DNA of 15,558 nucleotides from an uncultured Collinsella sp. (GCA_937981515.1 CALJNY010000310.1:1-15558), one strand, 5' to 3'. Numbered from the stretch's first letter, positions 1-6,654 are shown. A program made the numbers and translations. The notes: a model not told the origin generated them from the sequence alone.

Positions 1-15
1 GTTGTTTCGCGTCAC
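1..15 (-). CDS. 5' end of a gene leaving the window (B12-controlled)
   Basis: A GTG codon at 15..13 is preceded on the minus strand by AGAAGGAGA at 20-28, a good ribosome binding site with about six bases of spacing. Only V-T-R-N-N is visible, so the product cannot be named. The cobalamin riboswitch upstream implies a vitamin B12 related job such as corrinoid uptake or a B12-independent substitute enzyme; that is inference. The same frame stays open upstream to about position 145, so an earlier GTG start closer to the riboswitch is possible. Confidence 0.35.
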
Positions 16-195
16 CCGTTCTCCTTCTTTCGCGAACCTGCAATAGAGCCATGGCGAAGAAGGCGGGACAGGCGATACCCCGGCAGCACAAAGGAGCACG
101 TCAGCCACCCTATCGGCAGCAAAACGCACGCTCAGCAGCACCCCTTGTAGACCGGAATCCAGCGGCAAACAGAGAGGCCCTCGGTTTCGAGAAGA

Positions 196-308
196 GCGCG
201 GGCAGGTAATCTGACTCGCGGGCGCGCCCGCATACAGTAACCGCCTTGCTCGGGATTCTCACCCGATTCCCCTTTATGCGCTCGCGCGCACCCGTGCTCC
301 GGCTTCTA
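196..308 (-). ncRNA. Cobalamin riboswitch
   Basis: Read on the minus strand the segment carries the conserved core in order: a GGGAATCGGGTGAGAATCCC block (275-256), then GCGGTTACTGTATG (244-231, equivalent to the usual GCCACTGT segment), a small GC hairpin CGGGCGCGCCCG, and the B12-box-like GAGTCAGATTACCTGCC (217-201). These are the family's signature blocks, so the call is strong. It lies just downstream of a good promoter and about 180 bases before the probable start codon at 15. No hairpin with a U tract follows the aptamer inside the window, which suggests control at translation rather than by an intrinsic terminator; that is inference. Confidence 0.88.
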
Positions 309-323
309 TTTTTAATCGGAGGA

Positions 324-353
324 AGTGTACGTTACCGCAGGTAAATCGGTCAA
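324..353 (-). promoter_or_regulatory. Predicted promoter of the riboswitch transcript
   Basis: On the minus strand TTGACC (353-348) and TACACT (329-324) are separated by 18 bases, close to the sigma-A consensus. Transcription would start near 317, just before the riboswitch aptamer. Position and sequence agree; not tested. Confidence 0.6.
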
Positions 354-363
354 TGCGCTACAT

Positions 364-396
364 AAAAAACCGCCATACCCGAGCCATATGGCTCCC
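364..396 (-). terminator. Weak minus-strand hairpin with T tract
   Basis: On the minus strand GCCATA and TATGGC form a 6-bp stem followed by GG and six T residues (369-364). The surrounding GAGCCATATGGCTC palindrome offers a competing fold. It would insulate the riboswitch promoter from transcription arriving from the peptidase gene. Low confidence because a stronger terminator lies further upstream at 604-642. Confidence 0.3.
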
Positions 397-456
397 GGAT
401 GACCACCTATAGGCAACCCATATCGCCACTAGGCCGCTAACGAACCAAGCCCGCCC

Positions 457-586
457 GCAAGATTGAGCGGGCCGAATGTCCCCCGTGGGGCTGAGGGGGC
501 CAAATGTACCTGTTAGAAGCCATTTAAGCGTTTTAACAGGGACTTTTGGCCCCCTCAGTCCCACGGGGGCTTTTTGGCCCGCTCAT
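457..586. repeat. 130-bp hairpin repeat A, copy 1
   Basis: This direct repeat has a second copy of the same length at 3031-3160. Internally it is one long inverted repeat: GAGCGGGCC (465-473) pairs with GGCCCGCTC (576-584), the CCCCCGTGGG and CTGAGGGGGCCAAA blocks have complements in the right half, and CCTGTTA meets TAACAGG near the tip. The RNA would fold into a stem of roughly 50 bp. It carries no convincing gene. It lies downstream of the C69 peptidase and its terminator. It looks like a non-autonomous palindromic element; no transposase is nearby. Confidence 0.85.
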
Positions 587-603
587 TTTGCTTTAACTCA
601 AGC

Positions 604-642
604 AAACGGTCCCGCACGATTACTCGTACGGGACCGTTTTTA
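604..642. terminator. Bidirectional intrinsic terminator after the C69 gene
   Basis: A perfect 11-bp stem, AAACGGTCCCG (604-614) with CGGGACCGTTT (629-639), encloses a 14-base loop. It runs into T residues on the plus strand and is followed by TTT plus GCTT on the minus strand. It sits about 30 bases past the stop codon of the minus-strand peptidase, the expected place for its terminator. Confidence 0.75.
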
Positions 643-672
643 GTTAGGGCTGTCGTCTATGACCCGCTCCGG

Positions 673-2760
673 TTAATTCGCACGCTTGCGGATAAGCACG
701 GCCCCCATAACGGCCAGAACTCCAGCCACCGTCAGAAGCGCCACGGTCACCACAGACAAATCACCGGTCTTGGCAAGCCCTCCCTTGGTCGCCTTCTTGG
801 CGGTATCGGTCTTGACGTCCGTCTTCACATCTGTCTTCTGACCGGGCTTCTGCCCAGGCTCCTCCTGCGCAGCCTGCGTCACGGTCACCGTCGCTTCATC
901 GGACGTGGAAACCAGCCCGGCAGCACTCGTCACCTCAACGCGATACACCTTTGAACCGACCTCGGTCGTCGCGGCGACGTACTCAGCCGCCGTCGCCCCG
1001 TCGATGGCAGAGAAGTTACCGTCCTCGCCCTTGACGAACCACTGGTAGGTAAGCTGGGCATCCGAGCCATCCACGCTGTCATCAACCGTCGCGGCAACGC
1101 TCAGCTTGGCCTCAGCGCCCTGAGCACACGTTACCGACTGCGGGTGAGCCGTGATGCTGGGAGCAACAAAAGCGGACGCGTACATAATCGGGGTCCGGGA
1201 GGTTCCATTCTCGGCGTCATAGTCGCTCGGCATAAACGCACTCGAGGTATCTCCCGCATTCACATAGGCGCGCATCTCATCGAGAAGCTTGGCCGCCTTG
1301 TTGTAGACCTGTTCGCTCACTGCGGCAAACGCCTTGTTGGCAAGGTCCGCGCGCTGATCGGCAGGGGTCGCCTGCATCAACCCGTCAACAACGTCCTGCT
1401 GGGCGATAACCTGCTTCTGAAGGACATCGAGGTAGGCGCGCACGTTCTCACCCATCGAGGCACGGTTGTTGTAGGCGAGCGTGTTGATGTCCATGAAGAC
1501 GTAGTCGAGGTTCTTGCCGTCCTTTTCGACCAAAGCCTGCGCAACGTCGTCCTTGCGTCCTGTATAAGTGCCGTCCACCGTGTTCCACGCCGGGAAGTAG
1601 TCAGCCGGAACTTCCGTCAACAGCGCAGAGTAGCCGGGCAGGTACACGCTGAACTCGCAACGCGAAAGCGCTTCCCACTGAATCGTGGCGATATCACTGG
1701 AAAGGCCGGACCGAATCTGGAAGATATTGCCCTCGGTCGTCCTGTTGTTGCCGATGGCATACAGGGCACTGTTGAGATTGGCGTTGAGGCTGTCGTCCTG
1801 CTCACCGCGGACAGCGAGGGAACGCAACGCCGTGAACGTATCGGATTTGATGCCCGGCGTAAACGTCAGCTGCGGGTCGATGAGCGAGGTGACGCGACCC
1901 TGTTCATCAACGGTATAGTCCGTCTGAGGCGCAAGGGCAGCACCGAAGTAAGCACGTCCCTGGGCCAGGCGCGTATTCTGCGACGAACCCGAATTCTCCT
2001 TGCCATACGTCTTGAAGATGTTCGGCGTGTCGTCGTCATAGGTTACGAGAACGCCGTTGGACTCGGGCAGCGTCACGACATCGGCCGAGTGCAGGCACTG
2101 ACTCGCATCGTCAAGATCGACCTTATACTGCAGGCCGCCGATGTTGGGATTAACGGACGCCACGTCGTCGCCCATCTTGACGGCAATCCACTGATGGCCC
2201 GAAAGCTGAGCGAAAATCCAGGTCTCGGTATTGTCGGCAATGACGATCTGGTTGCAGTCCTGAGAGCCATACTGATCGATGATGGCGCCGAGCTTCTCCA
2301 CGCCGTCGCGCGCCGTGGACGAAACGCTCAACAGGTAGTCGGCCAGGTTATACTCGCCGATGCCCGTGTCGACACGAGGGTCGATAGCATCGATTCCGTC
2401 GTTGTAATCCGTTGTGAGCGTCGCGGAAACGGAGACGCCGCGCTCGTTGGTGCCGGCCTCGGAATACACGCGGGACGCTGCCTCGTCGTCCTGGGCATCC
2501 CACTCATCGGGATTGTCACGAACATAGGTGTAACGATACGAGCGACCCTGATAGGTGTACTCAAAGCCGGTCCCCGGCACAGAATCGTTCTCGAAAGAAC
2601 GGAAGACAGGGTTGTCGATCGGCTGCTGCACGCCAAAGGTCTTGCAGTAGCGAGGTGAAAAGTCCTCGGCGCGGCCGACATAGGTATCGCCCGTCGTTGT
2701 CTGGTTCTTACCGATGTAAACCTGCGTGCAGGCGAGCGCGGGCGCGGGCATGGCAAGCAC
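673..2760 (-). CDS. Cell-wall-anchored C69 family dipeptidase with Ig-like domain (start frameshifted)
   Basis: The frame encodes a secreted peptidase of family C69 (PepD/U34 type), N-terminal nucleophile enzymes that cleave dipeptides outside the cell. The motif ALA-CTQVYIG places the nucleophile Cys (residue 11 of this frame) directly after a signal-peptidase-like site, followed by GDTYVGRAEDF. The peptidase region runs to roughly residue 450-500. Residues 534-629 look like an immunoglobulin-like domain (YQWF, then VYRVEVTSAAG). A KTDVKTDVKTD linker, an LAKTG sorting motif (662-666), a hydrophobic helix and the tail RKRAN form a sortase anchor. The uninterrupted frame begins at GTG 2760 with no ribosome binding site and too short a signal peptide. 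A proper start with GGAGG lies at ATG 2816, one base out of frame; restored length would be 714 residues. The enzyme family is secure, its being switched on is not. Confidence 0.85.
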   Translation of the reverse strand: MLAMPAPALACTQVYIGKNQTTTGDTYVGRAEDFSPRYCKTFGVQQPIDNPVFRSFENDSVPGTGFEYTYQGRSYRYTYVRDNPDEWDAQDDEAASRVYSEAGTNERGVSVSATLTTDYNDGIDAIDPRVDTGIGEYNLADYLLSVSSTARDGVEKLGAIIDQYGSQDCNQIVIADNTETWIFAQLSGHQWIAVKMGDDVASVNPNIGGLQYKVDLDDASQCLHSADVVTLPESNGVLVTYDDDTPNIFKTYGKENSGSSQNTRLAQGRAYFGAALAPQTDYTVDEQGRVTSLIDPQLTFTPGIKSDTFTALRSLAVRGEQDDSLNANLNSALYAIGNNRTTEGNIFQIRSGLSSDIATIQWEALSRCEFSVYLPGYSALLTEVPADYFPAWNTVDGTYTGRKDDVAQALVEKDGKNLDYVFMDINTLAYNNRASMGENVRAYLDVLQKQVIAQQDVVDGLMQATPADQRADLANKAFAAVSEQVYNKAAKLLDEMRAYVNAGDTSSAFMPSDYDAENGTSRTPIMYASAFVAPSITAHPQSVTCAQGAEAKLSVAATVDDSVDGSDAQLTYQWFVKGEDGNFSAIDGATAAEYVAATTEVGSKVYRVEVTSAAGLVSTSDEATVTVTQAAQEEPGQKPGQKTDVKTDVKTDTAKKATKGGLAKTGDLSVVTVALLTVAGVLAVMGAVLIRKRAN

Positions 2761-2776
2761 AAGCGCCGCGACTATG

Positions 2777-2816
2777 CCCCCCTAAACGCCTTCTTAGCAA
2801 AAGCCGGTAACCTCAT
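2777..2816 (-). other. Out-of-frame true start and G6 tract of the C69 gene
   Basis: On the minus strand GGAGGGGAGAACGT precedes ATG at 2816..2814. This frame reads M-R-L-P-A-F-A-K-K-A-F-R-G-A and then hits TAG. A run of six G residues (2782-2777) lies just before the stop. A seventh G would fuse the reading to GGIVAALVLAMPAPALA and give a textbook signal peptide ending at the catalytic Cys. So the start region is frameshifted by one base at a homopolymer: a mutation, a sequencing error or a slippage switch. Confidence 0.8.
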
Positions 2817-3030
2817 ACGTTCTCCCCTCCACACGGAGCCCGAACTACCCACCAACAATATGCGTAATGAGAACACTATAGCTGGGTAAATCGGATTGAA
2901 TATGCAGTTATCAGCTTATCTTATGTGTTAAGGAAGTATGGACGCGGCACTCGTAACAACCCGTGACCGGTCGTTTGCATCTGGCAGGCGGCATTCCCCG
3001 CAGGGCTGAACAGGCCGATAAGCCCCGTGC

Positions 3031-3160
3031 GCAAGATTGAGCAGGCCGAGTGTCCCCCGTGGGGCTGAGGGGGCCAAATGTACCTGCTAGAGGCCATTTA
3101 AGCGTTTTAACGGGGACTTTTGGCCCCCTCAGTCCCACGAGGGACATCTGGCCCGCTCAT
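3031..3160. repeat. 130-bp hairpin repeat A, copy 2
   Basis: This matches 457-586 over its whole length in the same orientation, with scattered substitutions, for example GCAGGCC for GCGGGCC and CACGAGGGACATCTGG for CACGGGGGCTTTTTGG. The long internal inverted repeat is kept, although the changes weaken its base. It occupies most of the gap between the divergent peptidase and HAD genes; the rest of 2817-3228 holds no other feature I can support apart from the ribosome binding sites. Confidence 0.85.
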
Positions 3161-3228
3161 GCCCGACTGGAACGGCACGCGCTATCATGGGTGTCGTTTT
3201 GATGAGTCATCTTGATGGGAGCGTACCT

Positions 3229-3894
3229 ATGGCAGCTTTTTCCACCGTGATCTTTGACCTTGACGGCACCATCCTCAACACGCTCGAGGACCTGGCGGCC
3301 GCCGGCAACCATACCTGCGAGATGCACGGCTGGCCCACGTTTGCCGTTGACGAATACCGCTACAAGGTGGGAAACGGCATGCTCAAGCTGGTTGAGCGCT
3401 TTATGCCTGCCGAGTATGTGGGCGACGGCCGCATGTTTGAGCAGACGCTTGCCGAGTTTAGGGCTTACTACGGCGAGCACAAGGAGGACCACACCGCCCC
3501 TTATGCCGGTGCGATCGAGATGCTCGACCGCCTGCGCGCCGCGGGTGTGCAGCTTGCCGTGCTCACCAACAAGGACCACGTCTCGGCGGCTCCGCTTATC
3601 GAGAAGTACTTTGGTCCCGACCGCTTTGCGCTGGTCCAGGGCCGTGTCGATGCGTTTCCGCCCAAGCCCGAAGCGCCCGTCACGCTGCATGTGATGGAAG
3701 CGCTGGGCGCTGACCCGGCAACCACGCTCTATGTGGGCGATTCCAATGTCGACGTCCTGACCGGTCACAATGCCGGCCTCAAGAGCGCGGGCGTCAGCTG
3801 GGGCTTCCGCGGCCGCGCAGAGCTGGAGGCCGCCGGCGCCGACTACGTGGTAGACACCCAGGCAGAGCTCGCGGCGCTGGTGCTGGGCGAGTAG
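3229..3894 (+). CDS. HAD family hydrolase, phosphoglycolate phosphatase-like
   Basis: A 221-residue cytosolic phosphatase of the HAD superfamily with all four motifs: motif I DLDGT (nucleophile D10, acid D12), motif II T113 in VLTNKD, motif III K146 in FPPKPEAP, and motif IV GDSNVDVLTG (D171, D175). The helical cap between motifs I and II and the overall length match Gph/PGP-type enzymes, which remove phosphate from small molecules such as 2-phosphoglycolate; the real substrate cannot be read from sequence. I chose ATG 3229 because GGGAG (3217-3221) sits seven bases upstream and the protein then begins directly with the HAD strand; the frame is open to an ATG at 3187 that has no such site. 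A TATCAT at 3183-3188 could be its -10 box. It is a single-gene transcript pointing into the repeat-rich region 3937-4390. Confidence 0.88.
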   Translation: MAAFSTVIFDLDGTILNTLEDLAAAGNHTCEMHGWPTFAVDEYRYKVGNGMLKLVERFMPAEYVGDGRMFEQTLAEFRAYYGEHKEDHTAPYAGAIEMLDRLRAAGVQLAVLTNKDHVSAAPLIEKYFGPDRFALVQGRVDAFPPKPEAPVTLHVMEALGADPATTLYVGDSNVDVLTGHNAGLKSAGVSWGFRGRAELEAAGADYVVDTQAELAALVLGE

Positions 3895-3936
3895 CGAGCG
3901 GCACTGCTTAACGTAGCTGCGACAATTCTTCCGCGA

Positions 3937-4112
3937 GGAAAGCGCGTCCCGTTTTGGAGCTCCGAAATGGGATGCGCTTTCCGCTTGAGGCGCGTCGGGA
4001 AAACGCCATCCCGTTTTGGAGCAATATTCCGGGTCGCACTTTCCGCAACCCACCCCATCCGGAAACCGCGACCCACTATTCGCCCAAATACCGGCTCGCA
4101 TTTTCCCGAGCA
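3937..4112. repeat. Palindromic repeat array between HAD and lipoprotein genes
   Basis: GGAAAGCGC (3937-3945) pairs with GCGCTTTCC (3974-3982) around CGTCCCGTTT and AAATGGGA, giving a strong hairpin. A related unit restarts with the same TCCCGTTTTGGAGC at 4009-4022 (first copy 3947-3960, a 62-base period). Its GGGTCGC..TTTCC half then faces GGAAA..GCGACCC at about 4061. It resembles a degenerate REP-type cluster. The first hairpin may also serve as the 3' end of the HAD mRNA. Confidence 0.65.
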
Positions 4113-4132
4113 CCCACGATGCAACGCTGAAC

Positions 4133-4206
4133 AAAGGAGACAGGTTCATATGCACCAAGGAGTGTCCCCAACTGCCGGCAGAAAAGGAACGTCCCCAAGT
4201 GCCGCC
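4133..4206. repeat. REP-like element with GTCCCC direct repeats
   Basis: Two imperfect 24-base direct repeats, AAGGAGTGTCCCCAACTGCCG and AAGGAACGTCCCCAAGTGCCG in pattern, lie next to GGAGACAGGTTCATATGCACC. The GGGGAC core (GTCCCC on this strand) recurs at 6584-6623 and inside the palindromes around mgtA, which marks them as one broad class. From general knowledge such repeats are often mobilised by REP-associated tyrosine transposases; none is in the window. Confidence 0.55.
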
Positions 4207-4251
4207 CCAATGACCACCATGGCAACGCCGCAGGTAGAGGACGGACAGCGA

Positions 4252-4351
4252 GCGGGCACCAGAGCGAACAAATTGGCATGAAAAGAGAACGGCATAGACC
4301 TTCTGGTCATGCCGTCCTCTTTGAATGACAAGTTGTCGCTCTGGTGCCCGC
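4252..4351. repeat. 100-bp hairpin element with nested stem
   Basis: Perfect 16-base arms, GCGGGCACCAGAGCGA (4252-4267) and TCGCTCTGGTGCCCGC (4336-4351), enclose a second stem: AAAGAG..ACGGCAT..ACC pairs with GGT..ATGCCGT..CTCTTT (4282-4322) around a TTCT loop. The inner stem ends in T residues on either strand and lies between the convergent HAD and lipoprotein genes, so it could end transcription from both sides. Confidence 0.7.
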
Positions 4352-4388
4352 GCAGCGTCGAGCAGTTACGGCGTTTGGTAAAACGCCG
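4347..4388. repeat. 42-bp hairpin repeat D, copy 1
   Basis: This is identical over 42 bases to 6655-6696. It contains AGTTACGGCGTTT facing AAACGCCG across a short loop. It begins a few bases beyond the stop codon of the minus-strand lipoprotein gene, so it is probably transcribed as that gene's 3' hairpin. No U tract follows, so it may protect the mRNA end or act with the hairpin next to it. Confidence 0.75.
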
Positions 4389-4396
4389 CAACTCCC

Positions 4397-4954
4397 CTAG
4401 TTCATCATCGCATTCATCATCTCGTTGGTTGCGGAATCGTCAGCAGACCACTCGCCGTCGTCATTGCAGGTGTACTTGAAGGTGATCGTGGTGTCCTTGG
4501 TCTTAGCAGCCTTGGTCACATCGACCATAACCTGACCGGCCATCTTGTACAGCTCGTCATCGGAAGGCATCGAATCGAGCGCGGCGACCTTCTCCTGGTA
4601 CTGGGTGGCAAAATCCTCAACGATCTGGTTCATGGACTTGCAGGTAATGGTGACCTCGGCAGTCGCGGTGCCCTTGTCCTCGTCGACCGTCACGTCGCCG
4701 ATCTTGTAGTCAAAGCCCTCGAGATAGCTCTTGGCGTACTCCTTGGGATCGATGCCCAGCTGCTCGAACTCGTCGCCCGAGGCCTCTTCCAGGCCGGCGA
4801 GGAAATCGTCGCCACCGTTCTTAACCTCATCAAACTGAGTCGTAAGGTCCTTGGTGATGAGCTCCTCGACCGAAGGGCCTCCGCAGCCGGAAAGCAGGAC
4901 CACGCACGCAACCAAGACGGCCATGAGGGGCGCAAGCGGCAGCTTCTTTTTCAT
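4397..4954 (-). CDS. Putative lipoprotein of unknown function
   Basis: A 185-residue exported lipoprotein. The N-terminus MKKK is followed by a hydrophobic segment and the lipobox LLSGC, with Cys24 as the expected lipidation site, so the mature protein should sit on the outer face of the membrane. The rest is acidic and soluble: helical stretches (about residues 30-85) then alternating strands such as IGDVTVDEDKGTATAEVTITC and TTITFKYTC. Two Cys in those strands could pair. The layout resembles DUF4878/DUF5105-type lipoproteins, but I do not recognise the family securely. ATG 4954 is chosen over an in-frame ATG at 4978 because GGGAGG lies six bases before it and the signal peptide then starts correctly. 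It is alone in its transcript, with hairpins directly after its stop codon. Confidence 0.8.
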   Translation of the reverse strand: MKKKLPLAPLMAVLVACVVLLSGCGGPSVEELITKDLTTQFDEVKNGGDDFLAGLEEASGDEFEQLGIDPKEYAKSYLEGFDYKIGDVTVDEDKGTATAEVTITCKSMNQIVEDFATQYQEKVAALDSMPSDDELYKMAGQVMVDVTKAAKTKDTTITFKYTCNDDGEWSADDSATNEMMNAMMN

Positions 4955-5136
4955 GTTGTTCCTCCCAATGAGCGGCACCGCGCTTCCCAGACACGGCGCA
5001 CGTTGTAATAAGGTAAGCCCATACTATCCACTAATGAACACCCTCGGCAGTACGAAGGCGCGGTCGGCTCGTTTTAACATCCGAACGGTCTGCAGACTTG
5101 CCCAACGTGCAATGAAACGCGTGCGCCCGGTCTAAT

Positions 5137-5166
5137 AAAAAGGGTGGCCGGACAATCCAACCACCC
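5137..5166 (-). terminator. Intrinsic terminator of the EIIA gene
   Basis: On the minus strand GGGTGG (5166-5161) and CCACCC (5147-5142) form a stem extended inward by TTGGA/TCCGG, with a three-base loop. It is followed by TTTTT and ATT. It lies 26 bases past the stop codon of the EIIA gene, a classic rho-independent layout. Confidence 0.85.
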
Positions 5167-5191
5167 CAAAACACCCTTATGTTGCCGCGGC

Positions 5192-5728
5192 TTACTTGCG
5201 GACGACCTTGACGATGACATCGCCGGCGGCGACGGCGGACTCAGCCTCAACGGCGAGCTCGACATCGGCAAACTCGGCGGTGTTGGACACGGCCACGACG
5301 ACGCAGTCCTTGTAACCGGCAGCGGCGATCTTGGCGCGGTCGATCTTGAGTATGGGCTGGCCAGCCTTCACGACATCGTCGGCCTTGACGAAGCCCTCGA
5401 AGCCGTCGCCGTTCATGTTGACGGTATCGACGCCAACGTGCACCAGAACCTCGATGCCGCTATCGGACTGCAGACCCACGGCGTGACCCATGGTGACGGT
5501 CACCTTGCCGTCGCAGGGAGCATAGACCAGGTCATCCTCGGGCCACACGGCGCAGCCCTTACCCAGGACCTCGCCACCAAAGACGGGATCGGGCACATCG
5601 GCCATCTTGATGGCCTTGCCCTTGACGGGCGAGCACAGCACGTCGGCGCCGGCAGAAGCAGAGATGGAGGCCGGAGCAGCAGCTGCCGCGGGCTCAGCCT
5701 TCTTCTTGAACATGTCAAACAGACCCAT
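5192..5728 (-). CDS. Stand-alone PTS glucose-type EIIA protein
   Basis: A 178-residue cytosolic phosphocarrier of the sugar phosphotransferase system, equivalent to EIIA(Glc)/Crr: it takes phosphate from HPr and passes it to a membrane EIIB/EIIC. The domain spans about residues 30-175. His97 in EVLVHVGVDTV matches the phosphorylated His, and His82 in MGHAVGLQSDSG the second conserved active-site His. An Ala/Pro/Ser-rich stretch (residues 11-28) forms a flexible N-terminal lead. ATG 5728 has AGAGGAGA just upstream. The frame continues upstream to 6154, but that part overlaps the opposite-strand SIS-domain remnant and has no start signal. No EIIB or EIIC is nearby, so it must serve transporters encoded elsewhere. 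It has its own promoter and terminator. Confidence 0.92.
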   Translation of the reverse strand: MGLFDMFKKKAEPAAAAAPASISASAGADVLCSPVKGKAIKMADVPDPVFGGEVLGKGCAVWPEDDLVYAPCDGKVTVTMGHAVGLQSDSGIEVLVHVGVDTVNMNGDGFEGFVKADDVVKAGQPILKIDRAKIAAAGYKDCVVVAVSNTAEFADVELAVEAESAVAAGDVIVKVVRK

Positions 5729-5777
5729 ACGTTTTCTCCTCTTGATAAAGCGCAACAATGTGCGCATGCCTATGGTG

Positions 5778-5806
5778 ATTATAGTGCTAAATGGCCAAAA
5801 TACTAA
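5778..5806 (-). promoter_or_regulatory. Predicted promoter of the EIIA gene
   Basis: A perfect -10 TATAAT (5783-5778 on the minus strand) stands 17 bases from a weak -35 TTAGTA (5806-5801). Transcription would begin near 5771, about 40 bases before the start codon. The perfect -10 with a poor -35 suggests possible activator help; that is inference. Confidence 0.6.
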
Positions 5807-5850
5807 GGCGAGGGCTCGAATCGCAGGCCCTTCCCGATAGTGCTCGTGAG

Positions 5851-6469
5851 ATGAGCATCTCCTTTGCATCGCGGATCGATAAGCCGAGTATCGCCTGCGC
5901 GGGTTATCGAGCGCATGGAGGGTCTCTACCAGACCACGCTGGCCGAGACACAGGAGCCGCTCGACCCCACGCAGCTTGACCACGCCGCCAAACTCATCGC
6001 GAACGCCCGGCAGGTCGACATCTACACGGGCTCGCACAATCTCTATCCAGCGGGAATGTTCCGCGATCGCCTGCTCTCCGCCGGTAAAAGCGCGACGTGC
6101 CACGACAATGTCGAGGCCCAGGTGCGCACGGCGCTCGCCTCGGGCCCCGACCATGTGGCAATCGTCATCTCCTACAGCGGCCTTGCCCCCAACCTCAAGG
6201 ACATCTTACCGATCCTCAGCAGTCGGCATGTCCCGGTCATCGTTATCGGCACCCCTCATTGCGCACGCATTCACCCTGGCTTTGCCGCCTACCTCACGGT
6301 GAGTGACCACGAGAGCATGACGCATCGCATCACGCAGTTCGCGAGCCACATCGCCGTGCAATACGTGCTCGATTCGCTCTACAGCAGTTACTTCGCCAAA
6401 GACTACGCCCGCTGCTCCAAGTTCCTAGAGCGCTCGTTTCCCTACACCCGCCTGCCCGGACTCAAGTAG
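5851..6469 (+). pseudogene. MurR/RpiR family regulator remnant lacking its HTH domain
   Basis: From about 5900 to 6469 the frame encodes an intact SIS (sugar isomerase) domain of the type found at the C-terminus of RpiR regulators: KLIANARQVDIYTGSHN, HVAIVISYSGLAPNLKDIL and VPVIVIGTP are its typical strands and phosphosugar-binding loop. The roughly 75-residue N-terminal DNA-binding domain of the family is missing. Just upstream, two different frames carry pieces that look like it, REMSISFASRI (from 5842) and RGSISRVSPARVIERM (from 5870), so the domain seems shortened and frameshifted. No ribosome binding site precedes any start. An intact member would sense a phosphosugar and control PTS or sugar genes, fitting its place divergent from EIIA. 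It could still make a SIS-only protein, which I consider less likely. Confidence 0.65.
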
Positions 6470-6502
6470 CGACGAGCGTGAATTTTTGGACGCTTAACTA
6501 AC

Positions 6503-6566
6503 GAGCGTGGATAATCTTCCACTTTGAGGCCGCACACAGGCCAAAACCGGGAGATTATCCACGCTC
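6503..6566. repeat. Inverted repeat with 15-bp perfect arms
   Basis: GAGCGTGGATAATCT (6503-6517) is the exact complement of AGATTATCCACGCTC (6552-6566); the 34-base centre contains GAGGCC and GGCC. It lies 33 bases beyond the stop of the RpiR remnant. No T tract follows, so it looks like another palindromic element more than an intrinsic terminator. Confidence 0.65.
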
Positions 6567-6577
6567 ATTTCTGCCTA

Positions 6578-6629
6578 GTCATTGGGGACGTTCTTAAACG
6601 ACCAGTCAAACAAGAACGTCCCCAACGAC
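6578..6629. repeat. REP-like hairpin with GGGGACGTTC arms
   Basis: TTGGGGACGTTCTT (6582-6595) pairs exactly with AAGAACGTCCCCAA (6612-6625), extended by GTC/GAC after one mismatch. The GGGGACGTTC core also occurs, inverted, at 4186-4196, and GGGGAC is shared with the palindromes near mgtA. Confidence 0.65.
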
Positions 6630-6654
6630 TACCCCGAGGATTGTCCAAATGCGG

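Noticed and set aside
50..52. ATG on the minus strand as start of the B12-controlled gene
   Set aside because: It has no ribosome binding site and lies in another frame than the GTG at 15 that follows a good AAGGAG.
358..564. Similar small proteins encoded at 358-564 and 2911-3147 (shared GLRGPKVPVKTLKW)
   Set aside because: The similarity comes entirely from the 130-bp hairpin repeat; there are no ribosome binding sites and the flanks differ.
1144..2658. A 504-codon open frame on the plus strand across the C69 gene
   Set aside because: It is antisense to a recognisable peptidase, Arg/Val-rich and shows no domain; a coding shadow.
3895..4400. CRISPR-like array among the repeats
   Set aside because: The repeat units are different palindromes without regular spacers, and no cas gene is present.
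5729..6154. An upstream extension of the EIIA frame that would add a 142-residue N-terminus
   Set aside because: It overlaps the SIS domain on the other strand, and a ribosome binding site, start and promoter all fit ATG 5728.
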